A stretch of 64,000 nt of DNA from Roseomonas aerilata DSM 19363 (GCF_000711725.1 NZ_JONP01000025.1:1-64000), one strand, 5' to 3'; positions 16,919-26,562 are shown, counted from the stretch's first letter. Numbers and translations are program-made. Notes: generated by a model not told the origin, from the sequence alone.

Positions 16919-17778
16919 GCACCGGGCCCATCGCCGTCATCGGCGCCTCCGGAAGGTCCGGACTGGCCCTCTGCCGCGCCCTGGCGGCCGAAGGGATCGG
17001 CTTCCTGCCGGTGGTGCGCCACGCGGAGCGATGGGCCTCGACGGGGATGCCGGGCGTGCCGCGGATCGCCGACCTGCGCGACCCCGACACTCTGCGGGCC
17101 GCGCTGGAAGGGGCGGCGCGCGTCGTCTCCTGCGCCCATGCGCGCCACGCGCCTGCCATCCTCGCCGCCGCCCCTCCCGCCGCGCCGCTTGTGCTGATGG
17201 GCAGCACCCGCCGCTTCTCCCAATGGCGCGACGACCATGGGGACGGGGTAAGGCAGGGCGAGGCGGCGCTGATGGAGAGCGGCCGGCCCGGCGTGATCTT
17301 GCACCCCACGATGATTTACGGCGCGGAGGGGGAGGACAACGTGCAGCGCCTGGCGGCCCTGCTCCGCCGCCTGCCGGTCGCCCCCCTGCCCGGCGGCGGG
17401 ACCTCGCTCGTGCAGCCGATCCACCAGTCGGACGTCACGCGCTCCCTGATGGCAGCGCTGCGGCGACACTGGGAGGGGCCGGAGGCGGTGGTCGTGGCAG
17501 GACCGGGGCCGGTCCGCTACGCCGATTTCCTCCGCGCCGTCTGCCGGGCCGCCGGGTTCCGCCCGCCGCGCGTGGTGCCCTTGCCGCTCGGTCCGCTGCT
17601 GGCGCTGGTGCCGCTGCTGCGGGTGGTGCCCGGCCTGCCTCGTATCCGCGCGGCCGAGCTTCGCCGGCTGACCGAGGACAAGGCCTTCGACATCGGCCCG
17701 ATGCGCGCGCTACTGGACGTGGAGCCGATCGGCCTGGATGAGGGTCTGGCCCTTACCTTCTCGCGCGGGGTTGCCTGA
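16915..17778 (+). CDS. NmrA-like NAD(P)-binding oxidoreductase
   Basis: About 287 residues with a Rossmann motif GASGRSGLAL at the N-terminus and later PTMIYGAEGEDN, as in atypical SDR proteins related to NDUFA9 or isoflavone reductases. No catalytic YxxxK is obvious, so it may bind NADPH without classic SDR chemistry. ATG 16915 overlaps the previous stop; ATG 16909 two codons earlier is an alternative with poorer ribosome-site spacing. Confidence 0.75.
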   Translation: MSTGPIAVIGASGRSGLALCRALAAEGIGFLPVVRHAERWASTGMPGVPRIADLRDPDTLRAALEGAARVVSCAHARHAPAILAAAPPAAPLVLMGSTRRFSQWRDDHGDGVRQGEAALMESGRPGVILHPTMIYGAEGEDNVQRLAALLRRLPVAPLPGGGTSLVQPIHQSDVTRSLMAALRRHWEGPEAVVVAGPGPVRYADFLRAVCRAAGFRPPRVVPLPLGPLLALVPLLRVVPGLPRIRAAELRRLTEDKAFDIGPMRALLDVEPIGLDEGLALTFSRGVA

Positions 17779-17845
17779 GCAGGGGCTTGGCACCCCGCCC
17801 CTGCCCGATCACCATCCGTCCCCTTTCGCCGCTGCCGGAGACCCC

Positions 17846-19021
17846 ATGCCCATCATCAACCGTATCGCCGAGTTCCACGACGACATGACGGCCTGGCGCC
17901 GGGACTTCCACCAGCATCCCGAGCTGAACTTTCAGGAGGTGCGGACTTCCGGGATCGTTGCCGACAAGCTGCGCGAGTTCGGCTGCGACGAGGTGATCAC
18001 GGGGATCGCGACCACTGGCGTGGTGGGCGTCATCCGCGGGCGCGGCGAGGGTGGGGCGATCGGCCTGCGCGCGGACATGGACGCGCTGCCGATCCACGAG
18101 GAATCGGGCGTGCCGCACGCCTCCCTCACCCCCGGCGTGATGCATGCCTGCGGGCATGACGGGCACACCGCCATGCTGCTCGGCGCCGCGCGCTACCTTG
18201 CGGAGACGCGGAACTTCTCCGGCACTGCCTACATGATCTTCCAACCCGCCGAGGAGATGGGCGGCGGCGGCGAGGTGATGGTGAAGGAGGGGCTGTTCGA
18301 GCGTTTCCCGATGGACCGCGTGTTTGGCCTGCACAACTGGCCGGGCGCGCCAGAGGGGACCTTCCTGTGGCGCGTCGGGCCGGTGATGGCGGCGGTGGCC
18401 GATATCCGCATCACCGTGACCGGCAAGGGCGCGCACGGGGCGATGCCGCACCAGGGGAACGACCCGATCGTCATCGCCTCCCAGATCGTGACGGCCTTCC
18501 AGTCCATCGTGGCGCGCAACGTGGAGCCGGTGGAGGCGGGCGTCATCACTATCGGGAAGATCGAGGGCGGCATGGCCTTCAACGTGATCCCCGAGGTGGT
18601 GAACCTGCGCGGCACCGCCCGCTGGTATTCGCCGGAGGTCGGCGACATTCTGGAGAACAAGGTCCGCTCCCTCGCCACCGGCATCGCCGCCGCCTACGGG
18701 GCCGAAGCGGAGGTGCATTTCGACCGAATGTACCCCGCGACCATCAACGAGGAGACGAGCACGGGCCTTGCCGCCGAGGCTGCGCGCGCCGTGGCCGGGG
18801 AGGCGAAGGTGCAACTCCTGCCCAAGCCGACCATGGGGGGCGAGGACTTCTCCTTCATGCTGAACGCGAAGGACGGCGCCTACCTCATGCTCGGCGCCGG
18901 CCGCACGCCGGAGGATCCGCAGGTCCACCACCCGCGATATGACTTCAACGACACGGTGCTGCCGCTCGGCGCCTCCTGGTGGGCGACAATGGTGGAGCGG
19001 CAGCTTCCCCGGCGGGGCTGA
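17846..19021 (+). CDS. M20-family amidohydrolase (hippurate hydrolase type)
   Basis: 391-residue dinuclear metalloaminoacylase/peptidase of the M20D group. Metal ligand regions are visible: RADMDALPI, MHACGHDGHTAML, FQPAEEMGGGG and the late GGEDFSFML; DFHQHPELNFQE is the family N-terminal signature. GGAG at 17837-17840, 5 bases before ATG 17846, fixes the start. Likely hydrolyses N-acyl or N-aroyl amino acids in the cytoplasm; the substrate is not determined. Confidence 0.9.
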   Translation: MPIINRIAEFHDDMTAWRRDFHQHPELNFQEVRTSGIVADKLREFGCDEVITGIATTGVVGVIRGRGEGGAIGLRADMDALPIHEESGVPHASLTPGVMHACGHDGHTAMLLGAARYLAETRNFSGTAYMIFQPAEEMGGGGEVMVKEGLFERFPMDRVFGLHNWPGAPEGTFLWRVGPVMAAVADIRITVTGKGAHGAMPHQGNDPIVIASQIVTAFQSIVARNVEPVEAGVITIGKIEGGMAFNVIPEVVNLRGTARWYSPEVGDILENKVRSLATGIAAAYGAEAEVHFDRMYPATINEETSTGLAAEAARAVAGEAKVQLLPKPTMGGEDFSFMLNAKDGAYLMLGAGRTPEDPQVHHPRYDFNDTVLPLGASWWATMVERQLPRRG

Positions 19022-19030
19022 GCGCCGGCT

Positions 19031-21097
19031 TCAGCGGAGGACGGCCAGCCCGTCCACCGCGCGCACCCCTTCTCCTTCCGGCAGGACGAAGAGGGGGTTG
19101 ATCTCCGCCTCCATCAGCCGCTCCCCCGCCGCCCCAGCCATGGCGGCGAAGGCGAGGATGGCGTCTACCAGCGCCGGCACGTCGGCTGGGGGTGCGCCGC
19201 GGTAGCCTCGCAGCAGGGGGGCGGTGCGCAGTTCCGCGACCATCCCCTCCGCGTCGGCGCGGGTGATGGGCAGCAGGCGCAGCGCGGTGTCGCCCAGCAG
19301 CTCCGCCGCTACCCCGCCCATGCCCAGCAGCAGCGCGGCGCCGAGCTGCGGGTCGCGGTGGAAGCCGAGGATCAGCTCCACGCCGCCGCGCACCATCTCC
19401 TGCACGAGGAAGCCCTCGGGCGCGGGGGCGCCGGCAGCACGCAGCCGTTCCAGCATGGTGGCGGCGGCCTCAGGCAGGGCGGCGGGCGGCAGGCCCACGG
19501 CCACGCCGCCGAGGTCGCTCTTGTGCGGGATGTCGCGGGAGAGAACCTTCAATACCACGCGCTCCCCCAGGCCTTCGGCGGCGGCGATGGTGCCGGCAGG
19601 GTCGCTCGCCACCGCCTCCCGCGCCACGGGCAGGCCGAAGCGGGCGAAGAGGGCCTTGCTCTCGGCCTCGTTCAGCGGCCCGGCCGGCAGGGCGGCGATG
19701 GCAGGGTCGGGCGCCGCGGGCGGGCGCGGCGCGGGGGGCACCGGCCGCGGCTGCAGGGCCGCGAGGACGGAGGCGGTGGCCTCGGGCGCGGTGAAGGCGG
19801 GGATGCCCTGCCCGTTCAGCAGCTGCGTCACCTCCGGCGCGTGCGGGCTGACATAGCAGAGGATGGGCTTCTCGCCCCGCGCCTGGCACTCCACCACCGC
19901 GTCCGAGGCAAGGGTCGGCTGGGCAAGAGCGGAGGAGCCGACGATCACCACGGTGGCGTCGAAGGACGGGCTCTCCTGCAAGGCGTCGATCGCGCCGCGG
20001 AGCAGGTCGGGCCGCAGGCCCGCGAGCGTCAGGTCCAGCGGGTTGCGCCCGGCCGAGGCCGCCTCCCCCGTCAGCGCGGCGAGGCGCGCGGCGGTCGGGG
20101 CGTCGGGAACCGGCACGTCGAAGCCGGCCAGGCCGAGGCTGTCCGCCACCAGCGTTCCCGCCCCGCCCGTGGAGGTGAGGATCGCCACGCGCTTCCCCGC
20201 CGCCCGACGGCCAGGCGCGAGGGCGGCGGGGATGTCCAGCAGATCCGCGAAGGTCTCGGCCCGGATCACGCCGCACTGGCGGAACAGCGCGTCGTAGACG
20301 CGGTCCGCGCCCGCCAGCGCGCCGGTGTGGGAACTGGCGGAGCGGGCGCCGGATTCGGAGCGGCCGACCTTGAACACCACGATGGGCTTGTTCATCGCGG
20401 CTGCCCGCAGCGCCACCTGCCGGAAGACCTCGGGGCGCCGCAGTCCCTCCATGTAGACGGCAATAACGCGGGTGGCCTCGTCGTCCAGCAGGTGCTCGAT
20501 GAGATCGGTGCTGTCGAGGTCGGCTTCGTTGCCGGTCGAGGCGAGCTTCGCGAAGCCGACGCCGCGGTCCGTCGCGCGAGAGAGCAGCGCGCCGAGGATG
20601 CCGCCGCTCTGCGACACGACGGAGATGGCGCCCGCGCGGAGGTTCCCCATCTCCAGCGCACCGGTGGCGGAGAGGGTGATCCGGTCCGTGAGGTTCACCA
20701 AACCGATCGTGTTGGGGCCGAGCAGGCGCATCGAGCCCGCCGCCTCCTTCAGCGCCACCTGGCGGCGCGCCCCTTCCTCATCCGTCTCGCCGTAGCCACT
20801 CGCGAGAACGATGGCGGCCGCGGTGCCCCGCGCAGCGAGGTCGCGCACGGCGGCTTCCGCGCGCTCGGGGCCGAGGAGCACGATGGCGGCGTCCGGTGCC
20901 TCCGGCAGCGAGGCGACGTCGGGGTAGCAGGTCAGGCCCGCGATTTCCGTCACGCGCGGGTTCACCGGGTAGATCGCGCCCGTGAAGCCGTGCTTGCGGA
21001 GGTAGCCGACCGGCCGTCCCGTCATCTTCGTCGCGTCGGCCGAGGCGCCGATGACGGCGACGCTGCGGGGGGCGAGAAGGCGCGCGATGGCGTTCAC
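19031..21097 (-). CDS. Acyl-CoA synthetase (ADP/NDP-forming) family protein
   Basis: 688 residues joining CoA-binding, CoA-ligase and ATP-grasp domains. N-terminal Rossmann VAVIGASADATKMTG; VSQSGGILGALLSRA; the phosphohistidine loop SHTGALAGAD; C-terminal ATP-grasp part LKVLSRDIPHKSDLGGVA and AEINPLFVLPEG. Members make acyl-CoA from acid, ATP and CoA, or act as acetyltransferase-like proteins. Coupled to an enoyl-CoA hydratase by a 4-base overlap, suggesting breakdown of a specific organic acid. Confidence 0.88.
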   Translation of the reverse strand: MNAIARLLAPRSVAVIGASADATKMTGRPVGYLRKHGFTGAIYPVNPRVTEIAGLTCYPDVASLPEAPDAAIVLLGPERAEAAVRDLAARGTAAAIVLASGYGETDEEGARRQVALKEAAGSMRLLGPNTIGLVNLTDRITLSATGALEMGNLRAGAISVVSQSGGILGALLSRATDRGVGFAKLASTGNEADLDSTDLIEHLLDDEATRVIAVYMEGLRRPEVFRQVALRAAAMNKPIVVFKVGRSESGARSASSHTGALAGADRVYDALFRQCGVIRAETFADLLDIPAALAPGRRAAGKRVAILTSTGGAGTLVADSLGLAGFDVPVPDAPTAARLAALTGEAASAGRNPLDLTLAGLRPDLLRGAIDALQESPSFDATVVIVGSSALAQPTLASDAVVECQARGEKPILCYVSPHAPEVTQLLNGQGIPAFTAPEATASVLAALQPRPVPPAPRPPAAPDPAIAALPAGPLNEAESKALFARFGLPVAREAVASDPAGTIAAAEGLGERVVLKVLSRDIPHKSDLGGVAVGLPPAALPEAAATMLERLRAAGAPAPEGFLVQEMVRGGVELILGFHRDPQLGAALLLGMGGVAAELLGDTALRLLPITRADAEGMVAELRTAPLLRGYRGAPPADVPALVDAILAFAAMAGAAGERLMEAEINPLFVLPEGEGVRAVDGLAVLR

Positions 21098-21900
21098 GAC
21101 GAGCCCTCCTTCCGCTTCGCGCTGCGCTCCAGGAAGGCGGCGACGGAGTCGAGGTGGTCCTGGGATGAATAGCAGATTGCCTGGGCCTGGCTGCCCAAGG
21201 AGAAGACTTGCTCCATGCTCAGCTCGAAGCTCTGGTCGAGGATGGTCTTGCTGAGCGCGACCGCTCCGGGCGCGTTCCTCGACAGCTCGGCCGCCCAGCC
21301 CTGCGCCTCCGCCACCAGCGCCTCGGGCGCGGCCACGCGGTCGATCATGCCGATCCGCAGCGCCTCCTCCGGCTGCACCGTGCGGCCGGAGAAAATGAGT
21401 TCCTTCGCGCGGGAGAGGCCGACGCGGCGCGGCAGGAAATAAAGGCCGCCGCCGTCGGGGATCAGGCCGCGCAAGACGTAGCTCATCGCCATTGTTGCTG
21501 CCTCGGAGGCGACAACGAAGTCGCAGCAGAGTGCGAGGTCGCAGCCGAGGCCGGTCGCCGCGCCGTTCACCGCCGCGATGGTCGGCTTGGGCAGGGTGTG
21601 CAGCGCCGAGAGCATGTGGTGCGTGCGGTGCTGCCGCCGCCAGCCGTTGATGCCGATCATCCCCTGCGGCGCGCTCAGCCGCTGCTGCATGCCCTTCACG
21701 TCGCCGCCCGAGCAGAAGCCCTTGCCGCTGCCGGTGACGACGAGGGCGCGAATGCTCTCCTCCTTTGCCACGTAGTCCAGCGCGTCGAGCATCTCGTAGC
21801 GCATGGGGTCGTCGATGGCGTTGCGCGCCTGGGGGCGGTTCAGCGTCAGCGTGGCCACGGGGCCTTCCGCGGTCAGGACGATGGCGTTGTAGGTCTTCAC
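21094..21900 (-). CDS. Enoyl-CoA hydratase/isomerase (crotonase fold)
   Basis: 268 residues. Crotonase features: LTLNRPQARNAID, oxyanion-hole region GSGKGFCSGGDVKGM and AAVNGAATGLGCDLALCCDF; the second acidic position falls in LIPDGGGLYFLPRRVG. Hydration of enoyl-CoA, or a related isomerase/hydrolase. First gene of a pair with the CoA synthetase. Confidence 0.9.
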   Translation of the reverse strand: MKTYNAIVLTAEGPVATLTLNRPQARNAIDDPMRYEMLDALDYVAKEESIRALVVTGSGKGFCSGGDVKGMQQRLSAPQGMIGINGWRRQHRTHHMLSALHTLPKPTIAAVNGAATGLGCDLALCCDFVVASEAATMAMSYVLRGLIPDGGGLYFLPRRVGLSRAKELIFSGRTVQPEEALRIGMIDRVAAPEALVAEAQGWAAELSRNAPGAVALSKTILDQSFELSMEQVFSLGSQAQAICYSSQDHLDSVAAFLERSAKRKEGSS

Positions 21901-21919
21901 GGCTGTCTCCGGGCGGGCA

Positions 21920-22885
21920 TCAGGCGGCCCGCGGTTGGGGTGTCAGCGGGTGCGGCAGCGGCCGGCCGGCCTCGAAGGCGCGCAGCGCGGCCACCGCCCC
22001 CTGAAAGTAGAGGCGATAGTTCTCGGCGGTGACGTAGCCGAGATGCGGGGTCAGGATGGTGCGCGGTGCCCGCAGGAGAGGATGGTCCGGCGGCATCGGC
22101 TCGATGTCGTGCACGTCGATGGCGGCGCCGCCGAGATGGCCGGATTCAAGCGCCACCAGCAGCGCCGCCTGGTCCACCAGCCCCGCCCGCGCGGTGTTCA
22201 CGAGCAGCGCTCCCGGTCGCATCGCCGCCAGCTCCGCCGCGCCGAGCGTGTTGCGAGACCGCTCGCTGAGGACGAGGTGAAGCGTCACGATGTCGGCCGC
22301 GGCCAGCAGTGCCGCCTTCTCCACGCGGCGCACGCCCGCGTCGGCGGCGGCGTCCTCGGTCAGGTTGCTGCTCCAGGCGATGACCTCCATGCCGAAGGCG
22401 CGGCCGAGGGTGGCGACTTGGCGGCCGAGCTTGCCCAAGCCGACCACGCCGAGCGTCGCCCCCTGCAGGCTGCGTCCCGGCCCGGTCTGCCACTGCCCCA
22501 CCCGCAGCGCCGCGTCCTCGAAGGGCACGCGCCGCGCGAGGGAGAGGATGAGCGCCCAGGTCATCTCCACTGTCGGCGTGTCGAGGGAGGGCGTGCCGCA
22601 GGCGGCGATGCCGCGTGCCCCGAGGGCCGCGAGGTCCAGCAGCCGGTTCTTCGCCCCGGTGGTGACGACCAGCCGCAGATCCGGAAGGCGGGCGATGAGG
22701 GAGGCGGGAAAAGGCGTGCGCTCGCGGATGAGGACCACCGCGTCGAACCCGGCCAGCCGCTCGGCCAGCGCCGCCTCCTCCGCCATGTGGTCGGGGAAGA
22801 AGGTGACGGGCAGGCCGGACCAGTCGGCCGCCGCGTGCGCGGCGGCGCCGAAATCGTCGAGCACCGCGATGCGGCGCAGCGGCAC
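21920..22885 (-). CDS. D-isomer-specific 2-hydroxyacid dehydrogenase
   Basis: 321 residues. NAD-binding motif GVVGLGKLGRQVA, catalytic Arg in NTARAGLVDQAAL, a Glu in IEPMPPDHPLL and His in LTPHLGYVT. Interconverts a 2-hydroxyacid and a 2-oxoacid; substrate open (phosphoglycerate dehydrogenase is unlikely at this length). Starts 5 bp after the stop of the Bug receptor, so the two form one transcript. Confidence 0.88.
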   Translation of the reverse strand: MPLRRIAVLDDFGAAAHAAADWSGLPVTFFPDHMAEEAALAERLAGFDAVVLIRERTPFPASLIARLPDLRLVVTTGAKNRLLDLAALGARGIAACGTPSLDTPTVEMTWALILSLARRVPFEDAALRVGQWQTGPGRSLQGATLGVVGLGKLGRQVATLGRAFGMEVIAWSSNLTEDAAADAGVRRVEKAALLAAADIVTLHLVLSERSRNTLGAAELAAMRPGALLVNTARAGLVDQAALLVALESGHLGGAAIDVHDIEPMPPDHPLLRAPRTILTPHLGYVTAENYRLYFQGAVAALRAFEAGRPLPHPLTPQPRAA

Positions 22886-22890
22886 GTCCC

Positions 22891-23883
22891 CTACTCCGCC
22901 TTGATGTTGGCGCGGCGCACCACGTCCGCCCAGCGCTCACGGTCCTCGGCGAGGAAGCGGGCGTAGTCGGCGGGGGTAGGGCTCGGCTGTACCTCAACGC
23001 CCTCATCCAGCAGGCGGCGAGCGATCTCGGGGTCGGCCAGCGTCGCGTTCAACGCCCTGTGCAACCGGGTCACGCGGTCCGCCGGCATGTCCTTCGGCCC
23101 GGCGATGCCGTACCAGGTGGAGGAGAGGATGGTCGGGAAACCCTCCTCTCCCGTGGTGGGGATGTTCGGCATCACGGAGGACCGGGCGCCCGCGGCCAGG
23201 GCGATGGCGCGTAGGGCGCCGGACTCGATATGCGGCTTCAGCGGGGCGAGCGCATTGGTGATCATGCTCAGCCGCCCCGCCAGCACGTCCGTCAGAGCAG
23301 GACCCGTGCCGCGATAGGGCACGTGTTCCATCTGCACGCCGAGGGTCAATGCGATCATGGCCGGCAGCACGTGGCCGGTGGTGCCGACGCCGGGGGAGCC
23401 GTAGGTGAGCGGCGGGTTCGCCCTCTTCGCGACCTCCTGCAGTTCCCGCAGGTTGCGGGCGGGGACGGAGGGGTTAAGGCAGATGACGTTGGGCGCCTGC
23501 CCGATGAAGCCGACGGGCGTGAAGTCCGCGACCACGTCATAGGGCACGCGCGGCTGCACGAGGCTGCTGATGAGAAAGCTGCCGCTGCCGGCGAGCAGCA
23601 GGTCGTAGCCCTCCGTCCTCGACTTCGCGACGAGATCGTTACCGATCAGTCCGCCCGCGCCGCCGCGGTTCTCCACAACGAAGGTCTGGCCCAGCCGCTG
23701 GCCCATGCCCTCGGCTACCAGCCGCCCCACCACGTCGTTGCTGCCGCCGGTGGCGAATGGGATCACGAGGCGGACGGGGCGGTCAGGGTAGCGCTCCTGG
23801 GCGCGGGCGGGGCGGATCAGGCCCGGCATGGCCAGCGCGGGCAGCACAAGGGCGGGCAGGGTCAGGGCGGCACGGCGGCGCAT
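22891..23883 (-). CDS. Tripartite tricarboxylate (Bug/TctC) family receptor
   Basis: 330-residue periplasmic solute receptor. Signal peptide MRRRAALTLP...RPARAQ, then family motifs YPDRPVRLVIPFATGGSNDV, VVENRGGAGGLIGND, MEHVPYRGTGPALTDVLAG and PTTGEEGFP. ATG 23883 is chosen over ATG 23889 because AGGAGG is 7 bases from the former and 1 base from the latter. No TctA/TctB membrane genes are nearby. Followed by a 2-hydroxyacid dehydrogenase and divergent from a LysR regulator, so it probably binds a carboxylate handled by these. Confidence 0.92.
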   Translation of the reverse strand: MRRRAALTLPALVLPALAMPGLIRPARAQERYPDRPVRLVIPFATGGSNDVVGRLVAEGMGQRLGQTFVVENRGGAGGLIGNDLVAKSRTEGYDLLLAGSGSFLISSLVQPRVPYDVVADFTPVGFIGQAPNVICLNPSVPARNLRELQEVAKRANPPLTYGSPGVGTTGHVLPAMIALTLGVQMEHVPYRGTGPALTDVLAGRLSMITNALAPLKPHIESGALRAIALAAGARSSVMPNIPTTGEEGFPTILSSTWYGIAGPKDMPADRVTRLHRALNATLADPEIARRLLDEGVEVQPSPTPADYARFLAEDRERWADVVRRANIKAE

Positions 23884-24037
23884 GGGCATTCCTCCTCCCC
23901 GGGATCTGTCCCGGTGGCTTTCCTGCCGGTGTGGCCGGCGGCCCCGTCGCTCGGGGGAGGCGGAGCATGCGCTCAGGCCGAGGCGCCCGGCCAGGGAGGA
24001 ATGGTTGCCCCTCCCCAACCCAGGGTTATGCTGGCGC

Positions 24038-24907
24038 ATGGCAAATGACGTGCCTTCCCTCGCCTCCCTCCATGCCTTCGTGCTGGTAGCGGAAACCGGC
24101 AGCCTCAGTGCGGCGGCCGCGCGGCTGAACGTCACCCAGCCCGCCGTGAGCAAGCGGCTGCGGGAGCTGGAGGCTCGGCTGGGCGTGCCGCTACTCCGGC
24201 GCGGCGCCAACCTCGTCCGGCTCACCGAGGCGGGCGCGGCCTATGCGGAGGCGCTGGGCGAGGGTTTCGCCCGCATCCGGGCGGCGACCGCCGCCTTGCC
24301 GGGGGGATCGCGGCCGGTGCGGGTGCTCGCCTATACCACTTGGGCGCTGCGCTGGCTGATCCCGCGCCTGGCGGGTTTCCGCACGGCGCATCCGGGGGTG
24401 GAAGTGGAGGTCTCCACATCGACCGACGCGCATGCAGCGAGCGATGCACGGGCGGATGTGGCCGTGCGCACCTCCCCCGCTGACACGCCGCCCGCCCCGG
24501 GCGCGCTGCGGCTGCAGCCGGTGCTGCTTGCGCCCTTCGCCGCGCCCGCCCTCGCGCGCGGGCGGTCGCTCGCGGGGCTGCGGCTCCTCGCCAGCCGCGT
24601 CCGGCCGAACGACTGGGCGCTGTGGCACGCGGCGCACGGGTTGGCGCCCGCTTCGGCACCGCTGGTCTTTGAGAGCACCACCCTGGCCATCCAGGCGGCG
24701 ATGGAGGGCATGGGGGCGGTCATCTGCTCCCCCGCTTTCGTCGAGCGCGAGTTGCGCCGCCGCACCCTGCGACGGTTGGCGCCCGACACCATCCCAGCCG
24801 GGGACCACTACTGGCTCATCCGCCCCGTCGGCCCCCTGCGCCCGGCTGTGGCCGCCTTCACGGACTGGCTGTTGGAGGAGGTGGCGGAGCCTAGCTGCCC
24901 ACCTTGA
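24038..24907 (+). CDS. LysR-family transcriptional regulator
   Basis: 289 residues; winged helix at ~5-65 (LHAFVLVAETGSLSAAAARLNVTQPAVSKRL) and GcvA-like substrate domain. Divergent from the Bug receptor across a 154-bp gap that holds the palindrome CCGGGA-TCTG-TCCCGG (23899-23914), so it probably controls the receptor/dehydrogenase operon and itself. The 3' end overlaps the convergent aspartate-dehydrogenase-like gene by 17 bp. Confidence 0.9.
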   Translation: MANDVPSLASLHAFVLVAETGSLSAAAARLNVTQPAVSKRLRELEARLGVPLLRRGANLVRLTEAGAAYAEALGEGFARIRAATAALPGGSRPVRVLAYTTWALRWLIPRLAGFRTAHPGVEVEVSTSTDAHAASDARADVAVRTSPADTPPAPGALRLQPVLLAPFAAPALARGRSLAGLRLLASRVRPNDWALWHAAHGLAPASAPLVFESTTLAIQAAMEGMGAVICSPAFVERELRRRTLRRLAPDTIPAGDHYWLIRPVGPLRPAVAAFTDWLLEEVAEPSCPP

Positions 24908-25697
24908 GCGTGGAGACGAGGCCGCGCAGCAGGGCGAGGATCGAGAGCGGCGTAAGCTTGCCCGTGCGCGGGTTGGTCTCGCTCGGCACCCCCTCCACGG
25001 TCATGGTCAGGCGGGCGGCGCCGGCTTCGGCGTGGATGGTGTGGGTGTTGCGAGGCAGGCCGGGCACGGCCCAGATCTCCACTGTGGTGCGCTCCGGCCC
25101 AATGCCGGCCAGGGCGAGGGCGGCGGCGACGTTCACGTTGGCGGGGAAGCCGCGCGCCGCCTCCAATGCGTTGCCCTTGAAGACAAGGGTCGGTTCCGTC
25201 ACCGCGCCCATGTCGAGGCCCTTCTCCGCGAGGTAGGGCGCGCCCTCCAGCCCGCGCGGCGGCTTGCGAGTCTCGATGGTCACGCTCTCCACCGGCCCTT
25301 CCGCCACGGCGCGAATGGCGTCCAGGCCGAGCAGGGCGCCGGTGGGCACCAGGATGCGGGCGCCGGTGCGGCGCGCCTCCTCCACGAGATGCATGCGGGG
25401 TAGCAGCGCGCCGACCGAGGCCGGGACGAAGAGGCGGCTGCGGGCAATGGCGGGGCGCGCCACCTCCTCGAAGACGGCGGCCGGGGCGCATTCCACGACG
25501 ATCTCCGCCTCGTCCGCGAGGGCGGCGAGGGGAACGAGCTTCGGGCGATGGGCGAAGCCGGCGAGGTTCGCCTCGGCCTTCGCAGAGTCGCGGGCTGAGA
25601 CGGCAACAAGGCGCAGCCCTTCCGGCTGCGCGTCCAGCAGCCGGGCGAGTTCCAGGCCGATGGCGCCCAGGCCCGCGATCGCGACAGTCTTCTCCAC
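24891..25697 (-). CDS. L-aspartate dehydrogenase-like protein
   Basis: 268 residues. N-terminal Rossmann VAIAGLGAIGLELARLL; C-terminal DUF108-type domain FPANVNVAAALALAGIGPERT and HTIHAEAG, typical of NadX/AspDH. The family converts L-aspartate to iminoaspartate (for NAD) or the reverse. No nadA or nadC is adjacent. GTG at 25697 is the likely start: GAGGAG precedes it by 6 bases and the Rossmann strand begins directly. An earlier ATG at 25733 overlaps the upstream gene. Shares strand and spacing with the SDR gene upstream. Confidence 0.8.
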   Translation of the reverse strand: MEKTVAIAGLGAIGLELARLLDAQPEGLRLVAVSARDSAKAEANLAGFAHRPKLVPLAALADEAEIVVECAPAAVFEEVARPAIARSRLFVPASVGALLPRMHLVEEARRTGARILVPTGALLGLDAIRAVAEGPVESVTIETRKPPRGLEGAPYLAEKGLDMGAVTEPTLVFKGNALEAARGFPANVNVAAALALAGIGPERTTVEIWAVPGLPRNTHTIHAEAGAARLTMTVEGVPSETNPRTGKLTPLSILALLRGLVSTLKVGS

Positions 25698-25707
25698 GGG
25701 GATCTCC

Positions 25708-26475
25708 TCAGGGAACCGGCGAGAGGCCGCCATCGACGTTGATGGCGGTGCCGGTGACGTATTCGCCGGCTGCGGAGACGAGCGCCAGGGCCATGGCGGC
25801 GAACTCCTCAGCCCGGCCCATGCGCCCCATGGGGATGGCGCGGCCGGCCTCCTCCTTCCACTCCTCGTAGGTCTGGCCAGCGGGGTCGGCGGCGTGGCGG
25901 CGCACCCACTGGTCGCTGTCGATCTTGCCGACGAGCAGGGCGTTCACGTTGATACCGAGCGAGGCCCCCTCCCCCGCCAGCACCTTCATCAGGGCGAGAC
26001 CGGCAGCGCGGGAGACGGCGGTGGGCGCCCCGCCCGCGGGCGGCGCCTTGGCCCCGGTGTTCAGCACATTGATTACCCGCCCGAAGCGCCGCTCCGCCAT
26101 ACCCGGCCAGGCGAGGCGGGTGAGGCGGATGGCGGCGAAGAGCTTCAGGTCGAGGTCGGCCTGCCAGTCCGCGTCGGTGATCTGGGTGAAGGGCGCGCGG
26201 CGGGAGGTGCCGGCGTTGTTGACGAGGATGTCCACGCCGCCCAGCCCCGCCTCGGCCGCGGCGAAGGCGCGCTCGCAGCCCTCGGCGGTGGCGAGGTCTG
26301 CCTGGACTGGGACGCTGGCAGGGAGGGAGGCGGCGGCCTCGGCGAGGGGCCCCTCCTCCCGCGCGACGATGGCAACGCGGGCGCCGGCCTCGGTGAAGGC
26401 GCGGGCCATGGCGAGGCCGAGCCCGCGCGAGCCGCCGGTGACCAGGGCGCGTCGCCCTTCGAGGCTGAGATGCAA
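25708..26475 (-). CDS. Short-chain dehydrogenase/reductase
   Basis: 255 residues; TGGSRGLGLAMARAF cofactor motif, NNAGTSRRAPF, and C-terminal TGTAINVDGGLSPV. The usual YxxxK is replaced near the active site by the stretch NTGAKAPPAGGAPTAVSRAAGLAL, so the tyrosine and lysine are not obvious. TTG 26475 is taken as the start because GGAGG lies 7 bases upstream and the Rossmann fold begins at once. It lies upstream of the aspartate-dehydrogenase-like gene by 10 bp, probably in the same operon. Confidence 0.82.
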   Translation of the reverse strand: MHLSLEGRRALVTGGSRGLGLAMARAFTEAGARVAIVAREEGPLAEAAASLPASVPVQADLATAEGCERAFAAAEAGLGGVDILVNNAGTSRRAPFTQITDADWQADLDLKLFAAIRLTRLAWPGMAERRFGRVINVLNTGAKAPPAGGAPTAVSRAAGLALMKVLAGEGASLGINVNALLVGKIDSDQWVRRHAADPAGQTYEEWKEEAGRAIPMGRMGRAEEFAAMALALVSAAGEYVTGTAINVDGGLSPVP

Positions 26476-26562
26476 GGCCGTTCCTCCGATCCTTCGCGGC
26501 GCCAGTCGTGAAGGATGCGGCGCGGCTGTCAACCGGGAGGACTGGAAGGGAAAGGGGAGATG

